DNA of 64,000 nucleotides, taken from the NCBI RefSeq assembly GCF_022539665.2, contig NC_081333.1, forward strand, positions 7,252,971 through 7,316,970, given 5' to 3'. This document shows positions 13,676-25,100 of the stretch, one piece after another. This stretch comes from Daphnia carinata (Eukaryota > Arthropoda > Branchiopoda > Diplostraca > Daphniidae). A program made the translations under genes and the position numbers. The notes below the pieces were generated by a model that was not told where the DNA came from, ran no database searches, and saw only the letters and a list, made by a program, of their open reading frames with translations. The first letter of the stretch is position 1. Each line of letters starts with the position of its first letter.

Positions 13676-14094
13676 GATCGGTATGTCTATTTTTTGTTTG
13701 TGTCTCGTTTTTTTTTCCTCGTTTTCTTCATCATTCGTTGACGCGGCCCTGAAGGTTTTTCCCCCCACAATACTTGCCCTAGAGTTTTTATCATTTATTG
13801 CGTAATTTAACTATTCTAATCATTTTACCAGCGCAAAATCTATATAGAAAAGTTGAAAATGACGAATTCGATTCTTCTAAATATGCTTCTCATTTCAAAT
13901 ATTGTGATCGTTTTTGGGATCTAGATTTTTAGTTAACAAACATACCTCGTCCCCTAATAGTTGCTTCTTATTAAATTTACAGTAGTAAACAGAGGGACTG
14001 TTTTCAACTAGCTGTACTCGTTTCCGGTCTGAGCGAAAAGCCTTTATTTATGCAAATCAGTAGCTGTCGTTTGCTTTTTTCCGCCTGAATCGCT
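13676..14094. other. Intergenic DNA upstream of the transferrin gene
   Basis: AT-rich sequence without a supported gene. It should contain the upstream control region of the transferrin gene, whose TATA box sits at its right edge. Confidence 0.5.
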
Positions 14095-14101
14095 TATATA
14101 G
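14095..14101 (+). promoter_or_regulatory. TATA box of transferrin 2
   Basis: TATATAG lies 75 nt upstream of the transferrin ATG. An initiator-like CTCATTT lies about 30 nt downstream (14127-14133), the expected spacing, giving a leader of about 40 nt. Confidence 0.6.
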
Positions 14102-14169
14102 GAGACCCAACTTTGTCTTGGAACTGCTCATTTATTTCCGCCGTTTTACGTGCAAAGTAGACTCACACG

Positions 14170-17100
14170 ATGCTGGTCCGGAGATCTCGGCTGTTTTTCT
14201 CTCTCTCGCTATTAATTTGCTTGCAATGTGCCCAAACTTGTAAGTGGAGGAAGAAGCTTTTCATAATGTCAAGATTAAAAAATTACTGTTAATTAGTGTC
14301 GCCGATCCGATTTCATTAATTATTTATTCTCCGATGTTTCGCATGTTCTGGAACAACAGATCGCATTTGCGTGGTGGACGAAGCCTTGGCCTCCTGCTTG
14401 AATATGGTAGCCGACACGAACGCCCTAACTTTGGAATTTGAGTGCGTCCGAGCTAGAGACAGGTATCGATTCTATTTTTTATTTAGCTATTCGCCTTTCC
14501 TATCAGAAATTGCGCAATGACAATGTGACATTCTTCTGCTGCCGTCGAATAATTAAACATGACACGTTCCTGTTGGATATTACTATGGACCAGTGACTGC
14601 ATCGTCCTTAGTTTACAATAGCTCCATAAACATTTGTTATTGGGAACTTATACGCCAAAAGCAAGTTAAAACTATGGGATTGAATTAGAGGAAATATGAA
14701 AAACTGTAACGTACTTCCCCCAACGGCTGTAAGGTAAAAAGTTGTGAAACTAAGACAAAACAAAGGCTTGCCCAATTCAGGAAAAAAAACGTTCACTGAT
14801 CTTTAGTTATCTCCTTGACCTCGATGTGTGTATTGCAAATGTTTGATGTATCATTCTGCCACGTCATTGACCAACTTTTTACGCTTTCTTAGATTGGAAT
14901 GCCTGAAACTGATACAGAACGGACTAGCGGATTTTGCACCGTTCGAGCCAGAAGACATGTATATTGCGGCGAAATTCATGGACGACTCGTTGGCCATCTT
15001 TCTTGAAATGCGCAATGCCATCACTCAGTTAGGTATTCATCCCCCATAGCAATGCTGCTCATTAAAATTGTAAAGTGATGTAGAGATTTTAACTACGCAA
15101 TAGATGTGTTTCGGTTTTTGAGCGTCGCTGTAGTTCGCAACGACGCCAACATCAATTATCCTGCTGATCTACGTGGAAAAGTCTCTTGCCACACTGGGTA
15201 ATTCCTTCGTCATATCAAGTCTTCTTTCATCTGATTAACTGATTTTTTTTTTTTTTTTTTTGTAACTGGGCCAAGTTACGGGAGAACAGCAGGTTGGCAC
15301 ATGCCAATACCCAGAGTTAGTACATGAATGAATTCAGTCTTATTTTCCGTTTGATTAAACTTGTTTATTCTCGACTCCGCTAGTTGATGACGGAAAGATT
15401 GATCAAACCGGATTGCACTGGGGTAAATCCGGTCATAGAGCACGAATTGGCTGCCGTGTCAGATTTTTTTTCACGCGCTTGCGTGCCCGGAAAGTGGTCA
15501 CCAGATGACAATACGGACCAATTATTCAGTGAGTGACAGATTTCTTCATTTACCTAGATAAGCAGGATTTTTTTTCCCTACTAATAACCTTGAAATGGTA
15601 GAACGGAAATATCCCAATTTATGTTCGGCTTGCAACGATCCCTATCGATGCTCGGACGGCGATGAATATTCCGGATTCGAAGGAACACTCCGGTGTGTCA
15701 CACAAGGACTGGGTCAAGTAGCTTGGACTAGTTATACTACCGTTAGGCGCGTGTTCGGCGTAAGTCTTTAGTATTTCCTCTTTGAAATGCGACTGACGAT
15801 TAAAGAAAAAATAATAACTAATTCGATGTATCACTTTAGATGGATACAGTCACTCCGAGCAGTGAAATCGTCAACTTTAGTTTCCTGTGTCCAGAAGGTG
15901 GCCGTCGGCCATTAACGTCGCCTTTTCCTTGTGTCTGGTCGGCGAAACCGTGGAATGCCTATATGACCCGGAAAGTCACTGCAGTGTAGGTTAAATCATT
16001 ATGAATATAGCGGATTTTATGTGTCATGAAACGGGATCGACGGTTTGATTTTTTTTTAGAGCAATAATGAGGGATATGCAACAGCGTATTGGTCGGGCGG
16101 TGGAATTGGCCCGTACGGCTGGCAACGTACGATCAGCTGACTGGCTCACGCGGGTGCTGGGTTTCGAACCCGACGCTGTTGCCGTACCCATGGATGAATT
16201 GACGGTTTTCACAGCAGCCGAATATCTGGCCAGAAGTTCGTCATCTTCGAAATAATAACGATAATATTGATAATAGAATATTGAATTATTTTTCGCAGGT
16301 AATTTTACGCTATCGATTGAAGGACGTGGATGCCGAGGACGGATACTCCGTTTTTGCGTAGTTTCGGAAAAAGAGCAACGCAAGTGCCAAGATTTGAGAA
16401 TGGCCGCTCTCTCAAGGCGTGTTTTGCCGGAGATTACATGTGTCCGTGGATCGACGACGATGGATTGCATGGATCGTATACGACGAGGAGAAGCCGATAT
16501 GAGAACCTTTGACAGTAATGATGCTTTCCGAGCTGGCAGGTGTGATTGAACCTTTTGCGATTATACTTCTAAAGGCTTATTATTTTATCGTGTTGAATTT
16601 AGGTCGTACAACTTGAAGCCAGTCGTGACAGAGATTTACCCCAACACACAGGAATCGGCTTCTTATGCTGTAGCGGTGGTCAAATCCAATTCTGGAATTA
16701 ATCGACTGGAAGACTTGCGGGATAAACGATCATGTCATACAGGATTCGGCCGGACTGCCGGTACCATGAAAGTCATTAAGAAATTATGTATATTTTTACT
16801 TTTATTATTCTAAAAAAAAAATTAAATAAAAGGCTGGAATATTCCCGTCTTTGCGCTCTCACAACGCCAACTCATCTATCCACAGCGATGTCGATTTGGT
16901 CGGGCAGTCAGCCAATTTTTCAGCAATCTTGTGTCCCCGGTGCCAAGGACTTTGTGAACGACATTTTCAGAGATAATCCGTTATCGCTATGTAGCATGTG
17001 CGTTGGCAACCAAGCCTTGGGTAATCATTCATTTATGTGTAAACCGCGTAATGTAAACTGCAACATTTGTTTTTAGGTGGAGCTGGTCGGTGTTCTGCCG

Positions 17101-17939
17101 AGCCGACCGAAGAACTTTTTGCCGGATTCCGAGGAGCATTCCATTGCTTGGTGGAGGGCGGAGGAGATGTGGCATTTGTCCGACACACCACGCCTTTTGA
17201 AAACACTGGTGAGAGTTGGGTTTAATGTCATGTCGTATTCTGTTCGCACCCATCTTTTTTATACTGTTTTTCGCAACGATTCAATTGAAACCAACAGATG
17301 GAAACAACCTGGAAGCCTGGGCGGTGGGCTTGAGTTCCAACAACTTCCGGCTGTTGTGTCGCGACGGAGGTGTTCGACCCGTACAGGAATACCAGACCTG
17401 CAATTTGGGCAAAGTGCCCGCGCCCAAAGTGAGTTTTTTCGTGCGCGCGTGCTCAGATGGGCGGAATTCCGCTTTCTTTTTCATTAGATAAATATACTAC
17501 TTTTTGTTGTTCCCCTTTTTTTTTTTTTATAAAGGTAATGACGGATGGTTGGAAATCTGCCGAACGGAGTCAGGACATCCGGGCTGTCATGTTGAGACTT
17601 TCTGACCTGTTTAGCCCGTCGTTTGGAGGCCAAGTCATCTTCCGTCTTTTCGGGCCTTACGAGGGCGTCCCCAACCTCCTTTTTACTGTAATTCTTTATC
17701 TTCTTGATACACGATATACATGGTGATTTAAATAAAACCTCAATTACCTTAATATTATGCAGGATTTCGCAGAGAGGCTTGGCGATCTGGGACCGGTGGA
17801 TTACATACAAGGGCTTGGTCACGATTTTGTACGAATGATGGAACAGACCACCTGTGGTTCTGGAAAGCTTCATCACGCTGTTGCCACCGGCGTTGTTATG
17901 ACAGTCTTCACTTGCATCGTGTCCATCTATTATCGCTGA
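14170..17939 (+). CDS. Tsf2: Transferrin 2 / melanotransferrin-like, GPI-anchored, with one frameshift
   Basis: Sixteen exons encode a bilobal transferrin of about 749 residues, close to vertebrate melanotransferrin. Arthropod Tsf2 is a membrane-anchored iron-binding protein of epithelial septate junctions. Exon 1 has a signal peptide (FFSLSLLLICLQCAQT). The N-lobe has RICVVDEALASC, LRGKVSCHTGYGRTAGW and EYSGFEGTLRC. The C-lobe starts RFCVVSEKEQRKC and has ASYAVAVVKS, RSCHTGFGRTAG and GGDVAFVRHTTPF. The C terminus is hydrophobic (AVATGVVMTVFTCIVSIYY), as expected of a GPI signal. Iron-ligand positions differ from vertebrate transferrin: the N-lobe His of FVKH aligns with Tyr in AWTSYTT, and the C-lobe Tyr of the YSGAF motif is Phe in GFRGAF. 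All exon phases close except exon 12 (16833-17020), which is one base short: the frame of WNIPVFALSQRQLIYPQ breaks before SCVPGAKDF. Exons: 14170-14239, 14360-14462, 14893-15032, 15134-15197, 15276-15315, 15384-15528, 15602-15759, 15840-15985, 16060-16235, 16299-16539, 16603-16787, 16833-17020, 17077-17208, 17298-17428, 17535-17687, 17763-17939. Confidence 0.93.
16916..16920 (+). other. Probable one-base deletion in a T homopolymer inside transferrin exon 12
   Basis: The five-T run in GCCAATTTTTCAGC sits exactly where the reading frame changes from AVSQFF to QQSCVPG. One more T would keep both sides in frame and would also make the exon length agree with the phases of its neighbours. Either a sequencing or assembly error or a true null allele would explain it. 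Confidence 0.8.
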
Positions 17940-18489
17940 TTATTATTCATCGAAAATTTTCACATCTCTTGATCCGCCTGGGGATTGCTCTATTCTTTCC
18001 GTGTTACAGCATATTTTCTAATCATAAAATTAATCATTAAAATCGGAACGAAAAATAATAATAAGATTGTATTTTAAAACATTTCAAAGTTCGACAAGGA
18101 AGGAGCTGTAGGTTCGTGCGACTCGAGAATATGAAGCTTATGGCTGAAAGTGTCGGCACACTGTTTCTTTTCCAGTACGAATTTTTCCATCACAGAATTT
18201 TAAGAGCATTTCTTTTATGAAAACAAAACGTGAAAAAAGTAAATATTTCGCCTAAAAAAAAATATACCGACGAAGACATCAACAAACAAAATACTTAAAA
18301 AAAAGAAATACCCGATGAGTTAGTATTTAGCGAGAGATCCATCCTCAACTTAACTAAAATTATGCTAAATATTAAATTACGGTTGCGCTAATCAAAAATA
18401 ATTGAAAGAAGTGCAAGTGAGAAAGCTAGTTTGCAACGTGACGCTAATTTTCCAAGTACGCACATTTTTTTGGTGTCACTGTACTCGTT
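17940..18489. other. Convergent 3' ends of Tsf2 and REEP
   Basis: A 550-nt AT-rich gap between two genes reading toward each other. It should contain both 3' UTRs. Several ATTAAA/AATAAT-like motifs occur on the plus strand near 18030-18070. No gene is seen. Confidence 0.55.
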
Positions 18490-21239
18490 TTACTTGGGTT
18501 GCAAACGTGGGATCATGTTGAGGGCGTTCACTTCGGTTTGACTGTGGTTTTCTTTTTCGCTACGCGAGGAAGAGTAGCGTATGAAGGTGCCTGAAAAGAA
18601 AAGAACGAATATTAGTCAACAAGGAAACCACAACTAGAAATAGATCTGTTTTGGCTTCAAACGTAACGAGCATCAAGCAGAAAAAGCTGTTTAGCCAAAG
18701 GATTTTACACTTAAGATTAGGTTAGTCATCGGGATTTCAACCATGCTTTTTCCCCTCTGATCAAGCAAACAGGATAGACTCGCCATGCAGGTGAGCTACC
18801 TTCCCCAGATTCAACGAAGAGCACTGGTGGAGGAGGCGGAGCTCTTCGTTTAGTGACAACCCTCGGCTTGTCGCTTTTGAAGGCGACTGCCGCCCCCGTC
18901 TTCTATAAAATCAACCATCTTGATTAACCGTGAGCCGACCGAACAGCGATTACTTACATCAGATCCATTTGCGCCACCATTTTTGACTGGTCGAACGTGG
19001 TTGTTTTCTACCATGGTAACAGGCCTCGCTCCACGAGAACTGCTACGGACAGAACCAGCCCGACGGACAACGGCTTCAATGGCGCCAGAAACTGTATCAG
19101 TGGGCAAGAATTCACTACTCGAATAACCCGAGCTAACGTCCTCCACTGAGCGTATCTCCCTGTAACAAGGATGTGGGGTTAAGTAAGCCAATACATTAAG
19201 GATGGAATTATCTAACGGTGTCTTAACCATTCTTTCTTTACCCGATATAACGCTCTGCTTCGTCCCCACCACGCCGGGCTAGATTACTGGGATCGAATTC
19301 GGTAAAGTAGACTTCTCTTGTTACACGGGCACGGGGGGCTCGCTGAACTGGTGGCCTCATAACAACGTCTGTTCAAAAGATAAAACGAGTTAAGATGATA
19401 TAACTTTTGAATTATTTCAAACTACGTGTATTCATTTACCTCCATCTTTCTCATTTCCAATTTCTACCATGTCATCGAATAGGTCGTCGAATTCTTCCGT
19501 GTCTGAATCGTCAAGTTCGATCGGTCCTGGAGCAGTTTGAACGTGATTTTGAGTCCTTACTCTATCAGGCTCATCCAACTCCTGTAAAACGGCTCCTCCG
19601 CCTCGTACTTGTCGACGATTAACGACAGTGTTTTCGATGGATACATCACCAACGCTGTAACTCTTGCGTAGCGTGTTCATCAATCCTCCGCCGCCATTGA
19701 TAGCCGTCTGCATGATAACGCGAGAGGCATACTGCACGCCTTTCGTGCCCAGCTCCAGAACAGTTTTGTAGCTTTCCTCTTTGGCCCGGTTAAGGTATTC
19801 GTCGATTTCCTATTTTTGTAACCAGACAACAAGAAAGTCAGTAAAGAATGCCTTCTCCCCCCAATGTGAAGAGCACGTTTGAAAATAAACCTTTTCCCTC
19901 TTGACTAGGATAGGGTGGACGAACTTTCGGTACAGGATACTAGAACCTTCAGTGGCCGGAGATAGGAGCCATAAAACGACGACGATCTTTATTTCATAGT
20001 AAAAGGGAAACCTATTTCATAACGAAAAACATTAATTGATGACTTAATTTGGTAAAGAAAACCAACCACAATCCTTACCAGAAGCCAAAGAACACATCAG
20101 TGATTGTTTCTGCAGTCGTGAATAATGCAAATACCACCCAGTACATCATCCATTTGACCTGTCAGAAAAATTTCTTTTTATTGTAAACAAACAAAGAATT
20201 GAAATGAATTTTAATTAATTACGTATTCATCGACATCTTTCGTCCGGATGGCTTTATAGCTGGAATAGGCCGGATAAAGGGTGCCTAAGAGGAGTCTGTA
20301 GAAAGAAACGATTACGTAGGCAAGGGATGGAAATGCCGAGCAGACGAGATAACCCGGGAGTGTCACAGCAGTCAATTCCCAAGTATTCAGTAATAAATCT
20401 ACATTGGCTGGAGTGGATTCACTGATGGGCACCAACGTAGAAACATCGTTTTCAGATTGCCACGAAATTCGCACCATCTTGTTTGCCGATGTCAGACACG
20501 AATAACAAACAAAACGCCAAAAAAACTACAAATCCATCTGCGCCGCCCTTCGATTGTGCGACTGACGGCCAACAACACCCCAACGACACTAGAGCCCTTG
20601 GTTCCCTAGTCAACAAAGACGGTAACTAACCGAGGGCTGCCCGTGCTATTTCCGTTGGCAACTAATACTAGAGTCACGTCTTTGACAACAAACCAAGGGT
20701 CGTCTCTTTCCCTTTTCTATTCAATTGAAGCAACACTTTTATTTTTTAAAGAACGAAATTGAAAAGTTCGTCTCGTGATCGAATCCCAGCCAAAAGGTTT
20801 TTAAAAGTTCGTGTCAGGGTTCTTAGGCAGATTTTTTTTTACAGTCTGGAAGCAAGTGAAAGACGTGCACACACAGTTTGTGTCAAGGATGTTATAAAGT
20901 TTTGAATCAAGGTTGTACTCGGGACTGTTCGTCTCGTTGTTCAAACGCGTCCATTTACGGTCAAAACAACCCCAGGGGTTTCAGGACTTCCCGGGAAAAA
21001 AAATTTACAAAGGAAAGGGAAACGTGTGAATACAAGTGAACGCGATAACCAATTTCAAAAACCCATATACCAAAACTTCTAACGCCCACAAACAATGACG
21101 AAATGCCTACGATTAAAATGGATTTGAGATAAAACGTTGCATTCGTCTGGTAATTAAACAAAGACGTCACAAGAACAAAGTAAATAATAATTGTGTAAAT
21201 CACTCACATGACGAGTCTGGAAACCAAGCCTGAAACCAT
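18490..21239 (-). CDS. ReepA: REEP1-4 family ER-shaping protein, two alternative N-termini
   Basis: REEP1-4 proteins are hairpin membrane proteins of the ER that shape tubules and bind microtubules. The conserved core is clear: [17 protein letters not shown], then [35 protein letters not shown] and [20 protein letters not shown] long variable tail follows with an acidic [14 protein letters not shown] stretch and a basic, proline-rich end (KRRAPPPPP). Long form: exons 20223-20477, 20079-20158, 19891-20011, 19440-19809, 19242-19368, 18958-19159, 18800-18902, 18490-18590, giving 452 residues with an extra hydrophobic N-terminal segment. Short form: first exon 21208-21239 encodes [10 protein letters not shown] and splices (donor GTGAGT) to an acceptor inside the long-form first exon at 20295, giving 402 residues that start like canonical REEP1. 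Both forms are phase-perfect. Human REEP1 is about 200 residues, so the tail is extended. Confidence 0.94.
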
Positions 21240-22166
21240 TTTCCAGATCGACGAGATTTTCTCTCTAGCACTTTTTAAATGTTAACATGCAACGAGCAGG
21301 TAACATGTGCTTTTTACAACACGCTGAAAATGTGCAGATAGGTTCAAGTTGCAGCTTTACAAGACCGAACGATTCAAAAGCCAAGGTGTTTCTGAATGCG
21401 ACTCGAAGTAACGACGTTAGCTTGATGGGAAACAAACATACCACCAGGATTTTTTATCAGCGGGTATTTAGTGTTATAACTATTCGATAGATGGTGTAAA
21501 AATCTAAGTTGTGCAAACATGTTTGGCGTTAGTAATTTCAGAGAAATTTGCAATATTATTCAGCTGATAAATTTCGCATCGAATCTTAAAAATCCATCAT
21601 TGCATTTTGATATTTCTTTCGTTAATGAAAATTACCCTTTAATGCTTTCATGATTCTTTGATAGATGGCAGCAGGTTTGTTCTGCGTCTTTTTTGGCGCG
21701 CTACGTGGACTCTGTTGTTGGGCCAACTATTCGAGCCACATCCCCTTTTTTTCCCTCCCATCCTTTTTTGTTTGCTCCTTCTTTGCCTGGTTCGTGCGTG
21801 TTGCTAATACCTCCATCAGAGGCGCTGCACGTCTGCTTAGCCTCCAGCCCTGTTTCTCATTCCCGCCCGCGAGTTGTTCTGAGCGAAGCGTTGACTGAAA
21901 CTGTGCGTATCGCCGTCTCTGCGTTTCTAGGTGTGAAACATGTTTTTCCTATTGAATTGCTGCCAAAAGTACAAGATGTGATCGTCGTGAAGTGTAGTCA
22001 GTATCGAATGTGCAAAACGGCGTCTACTTGAACCAGATACGACCAATATTTTACCGTTTATAGAGTGAACATTAACCCCGAGACCTCACGTACATATTCA
22101 TGACTCGTTGGACGACGTTGGTGGTGCGTCGTTTCTCGTGAATGCGATGCCATACGTCGTCGTTCG
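21240..22166. other. Divergent intergenic region between REEP and Kdm3
   Basis: About 0.9 kb between the REEP short-form start (minus) and the Kdm3 start (plus). It should hold the REEP distal promoter and the Kdm3 promoter and 5' leader. An E2F-like TTTGGCGCG occurs at 21692-21700. A plus-strand frame at 21665-21898 is compositionally odd and is more likely leader sequence than a protein. No TATA box is evident. Confidence 0.5.
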
Positions 22167-25100
22167 ATGGCGCAAAACCGTTGTCGCAAGGATATCGTCG
22201 GCAAGAGGTTCTTGTGCGTTTCGTCGAGTTCAATCAACGGCCAGTCTTCATCACCAGCTAAAAGTGCCATTCAACAACAACAACAACGTACCCCGAACGA
22301 ACCTGCTCGCTGGGCCTGGCGGGCGGGCGTGATTCGTGCCGCCACACTCCACAACATCGATCAACACGACCTCCAGGTATGATTTTGTTCCGAAATAATT
22401 TTTTTTTTTTTTTTTTCAAAATTCCCTGGGCTATTTTCCGAAATTCTTCAATAGGGGAAACTAGCTACTACAACTATTATGCGTATCTTTCGTAGAAAAA
22501 ACGCAATTACTTGTTGATGAGGTTTAACGGAACAAGAAGAGAATACCTTGAAATTTTTAGAAATGATATTCTCGGTCAAGAGATAAAAGAAGTTTACGCA
22601 GAGAATGTTGTTTAGTAGGGTTCGGCCAACTAAACCTGTACACGTAGTATTCGTCGTAGTTTTTTTTCTGCAGGTGATAAACAATTCCCAAAAGCCTGTC
22701 CCATTGAGTCCTTCCGCATCTACACGAGGTGGGGATTTGTGCATTTCTAATGCTTCCTTAACAACAACGTATGAGAACTTTTAGGCCGGATAAAGTTGCA
22801 GATTTCGAACTCTTTGTTTATTATGAGAGGGTTTCACGGCGTGTTCGAAAAAGTCCCCAGATTGATCAAAAGGACCTCCCTTTACGTCTTTGAAAAAAAA
22901 AAAAAAGTTTCCGTTGGTATCATAAAACACACATGAAAAAAAAAAAAGAGGATTTTTCTTTTTATGAAGGGAAAAAATGGAATGATTTATTTTTCTTTTA
23001 GCCGTTTGGACAGGTTCCAACGGTCCTTGGACCAGAGGGAAGACGTTGAATAATAACGCAACGAATGTTGGTAGATACAAACGAGTCTGATAAAAATAGA
23101 GAGAAAGAAAGGGTAAAACAAGAGAAACTTTCTAAAAAACAAAAAAGAAAAAAAAGTGGAGAAAAAGAGGCCGTTGACTTGTTTAAACGTGGCTAGAACC
23201 GGGAAGATTCATCAGCATCACTTAAAACGGGATTAGAATCAATACCTAACATGAGAACCAAAACAAAAAAAAAATCATGGACATTTTGCCGTTTATCCGT
23301 GTCGACTCTACAGGTCAACTAGTTCGAAGAAAGAGAATATCGATCCCTCCTCAGACACATTCAGTTTTTTAGCCAATTTTCCAGAGTTTACCGATTGTAG
23401 CATTCCGACGCCCGTTGCAGCACAGAGCTATTGTCTACAGCATACGTTGCCGTGCAGAACCGCGTTCATAGGGTAAGGGAGATCCCAAGTTATTGATTTT
23501 CAATGCCCTGGGCGTCGCTCTCTCTCGGTTGGAGAAGGGAAAAAAAAGAGGCACTTGACTGGCTTTTTCGCTCCCGTCCCTATCCTTCTCCGCACACACG
23601 CCATACAAACAAACAAAAGAATCCCGGCCGTTGCACTCTCTTGCGTCGCACTGAAAAAAGAAAAACTCCACCTTCCTCAACCTTCCCCATTTTTTTGTTG
23701 TTGTTTTCCGTGAGGGGCTCAAAAAAAATAAAACTTTTGCAATGTGACGTCACATGCATCTGCTATCGACAGGAAAAGTTCACTTAATTTATCGATCTTC
23801 TTTCTCTTCCTTTGCAGTTACTCCTGGAATACGACGACTTAAGCTGGGATCAGCGTGAATGGACCAGTATTCACCAAGCGGGTGTATTTCACGTCTTCCT
23901 CGTCGAACACGACCTTTGGTGGGCGGAGGCGCAGCAACAACTTTGGCCCGCCTTGGTATGTCGAAACGTTTCATTTTAAACGGCGGAAGTAGCCGAACAC
24001 CGTAGAGCAAATGAATAATATTATAGCGATGCTTTTAACACGAAAAATGTGCAAAGAACGGAATCAAATTTTCTTTTTCATATGCCCAGGCTTTCAGCAG
24101 TTTGGTGAATCGGAGTCGTGTGGTGTTTCAATTGCCAACGTCCTCTGGTTCGGTTGACGAAGAAGAGGTCGACGGATCATTGCATCCGAGTGGCGTTGCT
24201 AGGACAATTGGTGGCAGTGTTGATCGTAGTGACGGTGAAACGAAACGAAACCAGTGCGCCGATTTAGCATCGGAACGAAAGAAAAACACAACGTGTGGAA
24301 GTAAAAAACCAGTGTCATTAGTGGCTGTTGAATTCCTGTTGGACCAGCAGCGTTCCTTCCTTCCATCATCCCGTCTGCAACCTTTCCAGGTAAATAATAA
24401 TTTAAAAAAAAAAAAGCTAGACAGGGAACTAAACGCACACAAACAAACTTTCTACCGATCCGTTGGCCGTCCTCTTGCTCGTTGACCCCGGCTAACATAA
24501 AAATAGCACAGGCTCTCTTTCTCGTTTTGTCTATTTCTCCCTATATATTGGTGTGCGCAAGATCCAGCAGCGCACGTGACTCCCCGCTCTATTTTGCTTC
24601 CCGCCTCCCGCAAAGGAGGCTATGAATATCAAAATTTCTGGCCAAAAAGGAAACATAAAAGGCAACCCCCCCTCACTCCCCCATGGTGCTATCAGTTTCT
24701 GCTTCACTTTTGGCGTATTTTACATTTTGAAAATAAAAGACCCTTTTTCTTTTTTGTTCTTCCGGTCTGGCAAAACGTTCGCATTCCTATTTGACGGGTC
24801 CGTGCGTATCAAGTATTGACACTGTTCAAAGTGTGTGTCTGCATTGACCTTGAAATGTCCGTTGTTTGCCTGACTTCCGTTCTAAGGGATCCCATTTGCA
24901 TTTCAGAATGGCGAAACATTTGAAACCCCTACAGAATAACTGCGGACGATACTCGTCTTTCGTGTTATCCGTAATCGATGCATTCGCGTCTTATCAATAA
25001 ACTTTCGATAAACACTGGCCTGATTTCAAACTTGCCAATGTCGCAATCGATGTCTGATAACAAAAAAATGGAAAGATACAAGATGTTCCCCTAAACTTGT

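Noticed and set aside
16860-16905. Alternative reading DVDLVG in transferrin exon 12 suggesting a second frameshift
   Set aside because: The other frame (RCRFGRAVSQFF) aligns equally well and needs only one frameshift in the exon.
21665-22031. Plus-strand frames before the Kdm3 start
   Set aside because: Low-complexity Phe/Ser/Pro content and no homology; more likely 5' leader. The conserved VGKRFL segment begins only after 22167.
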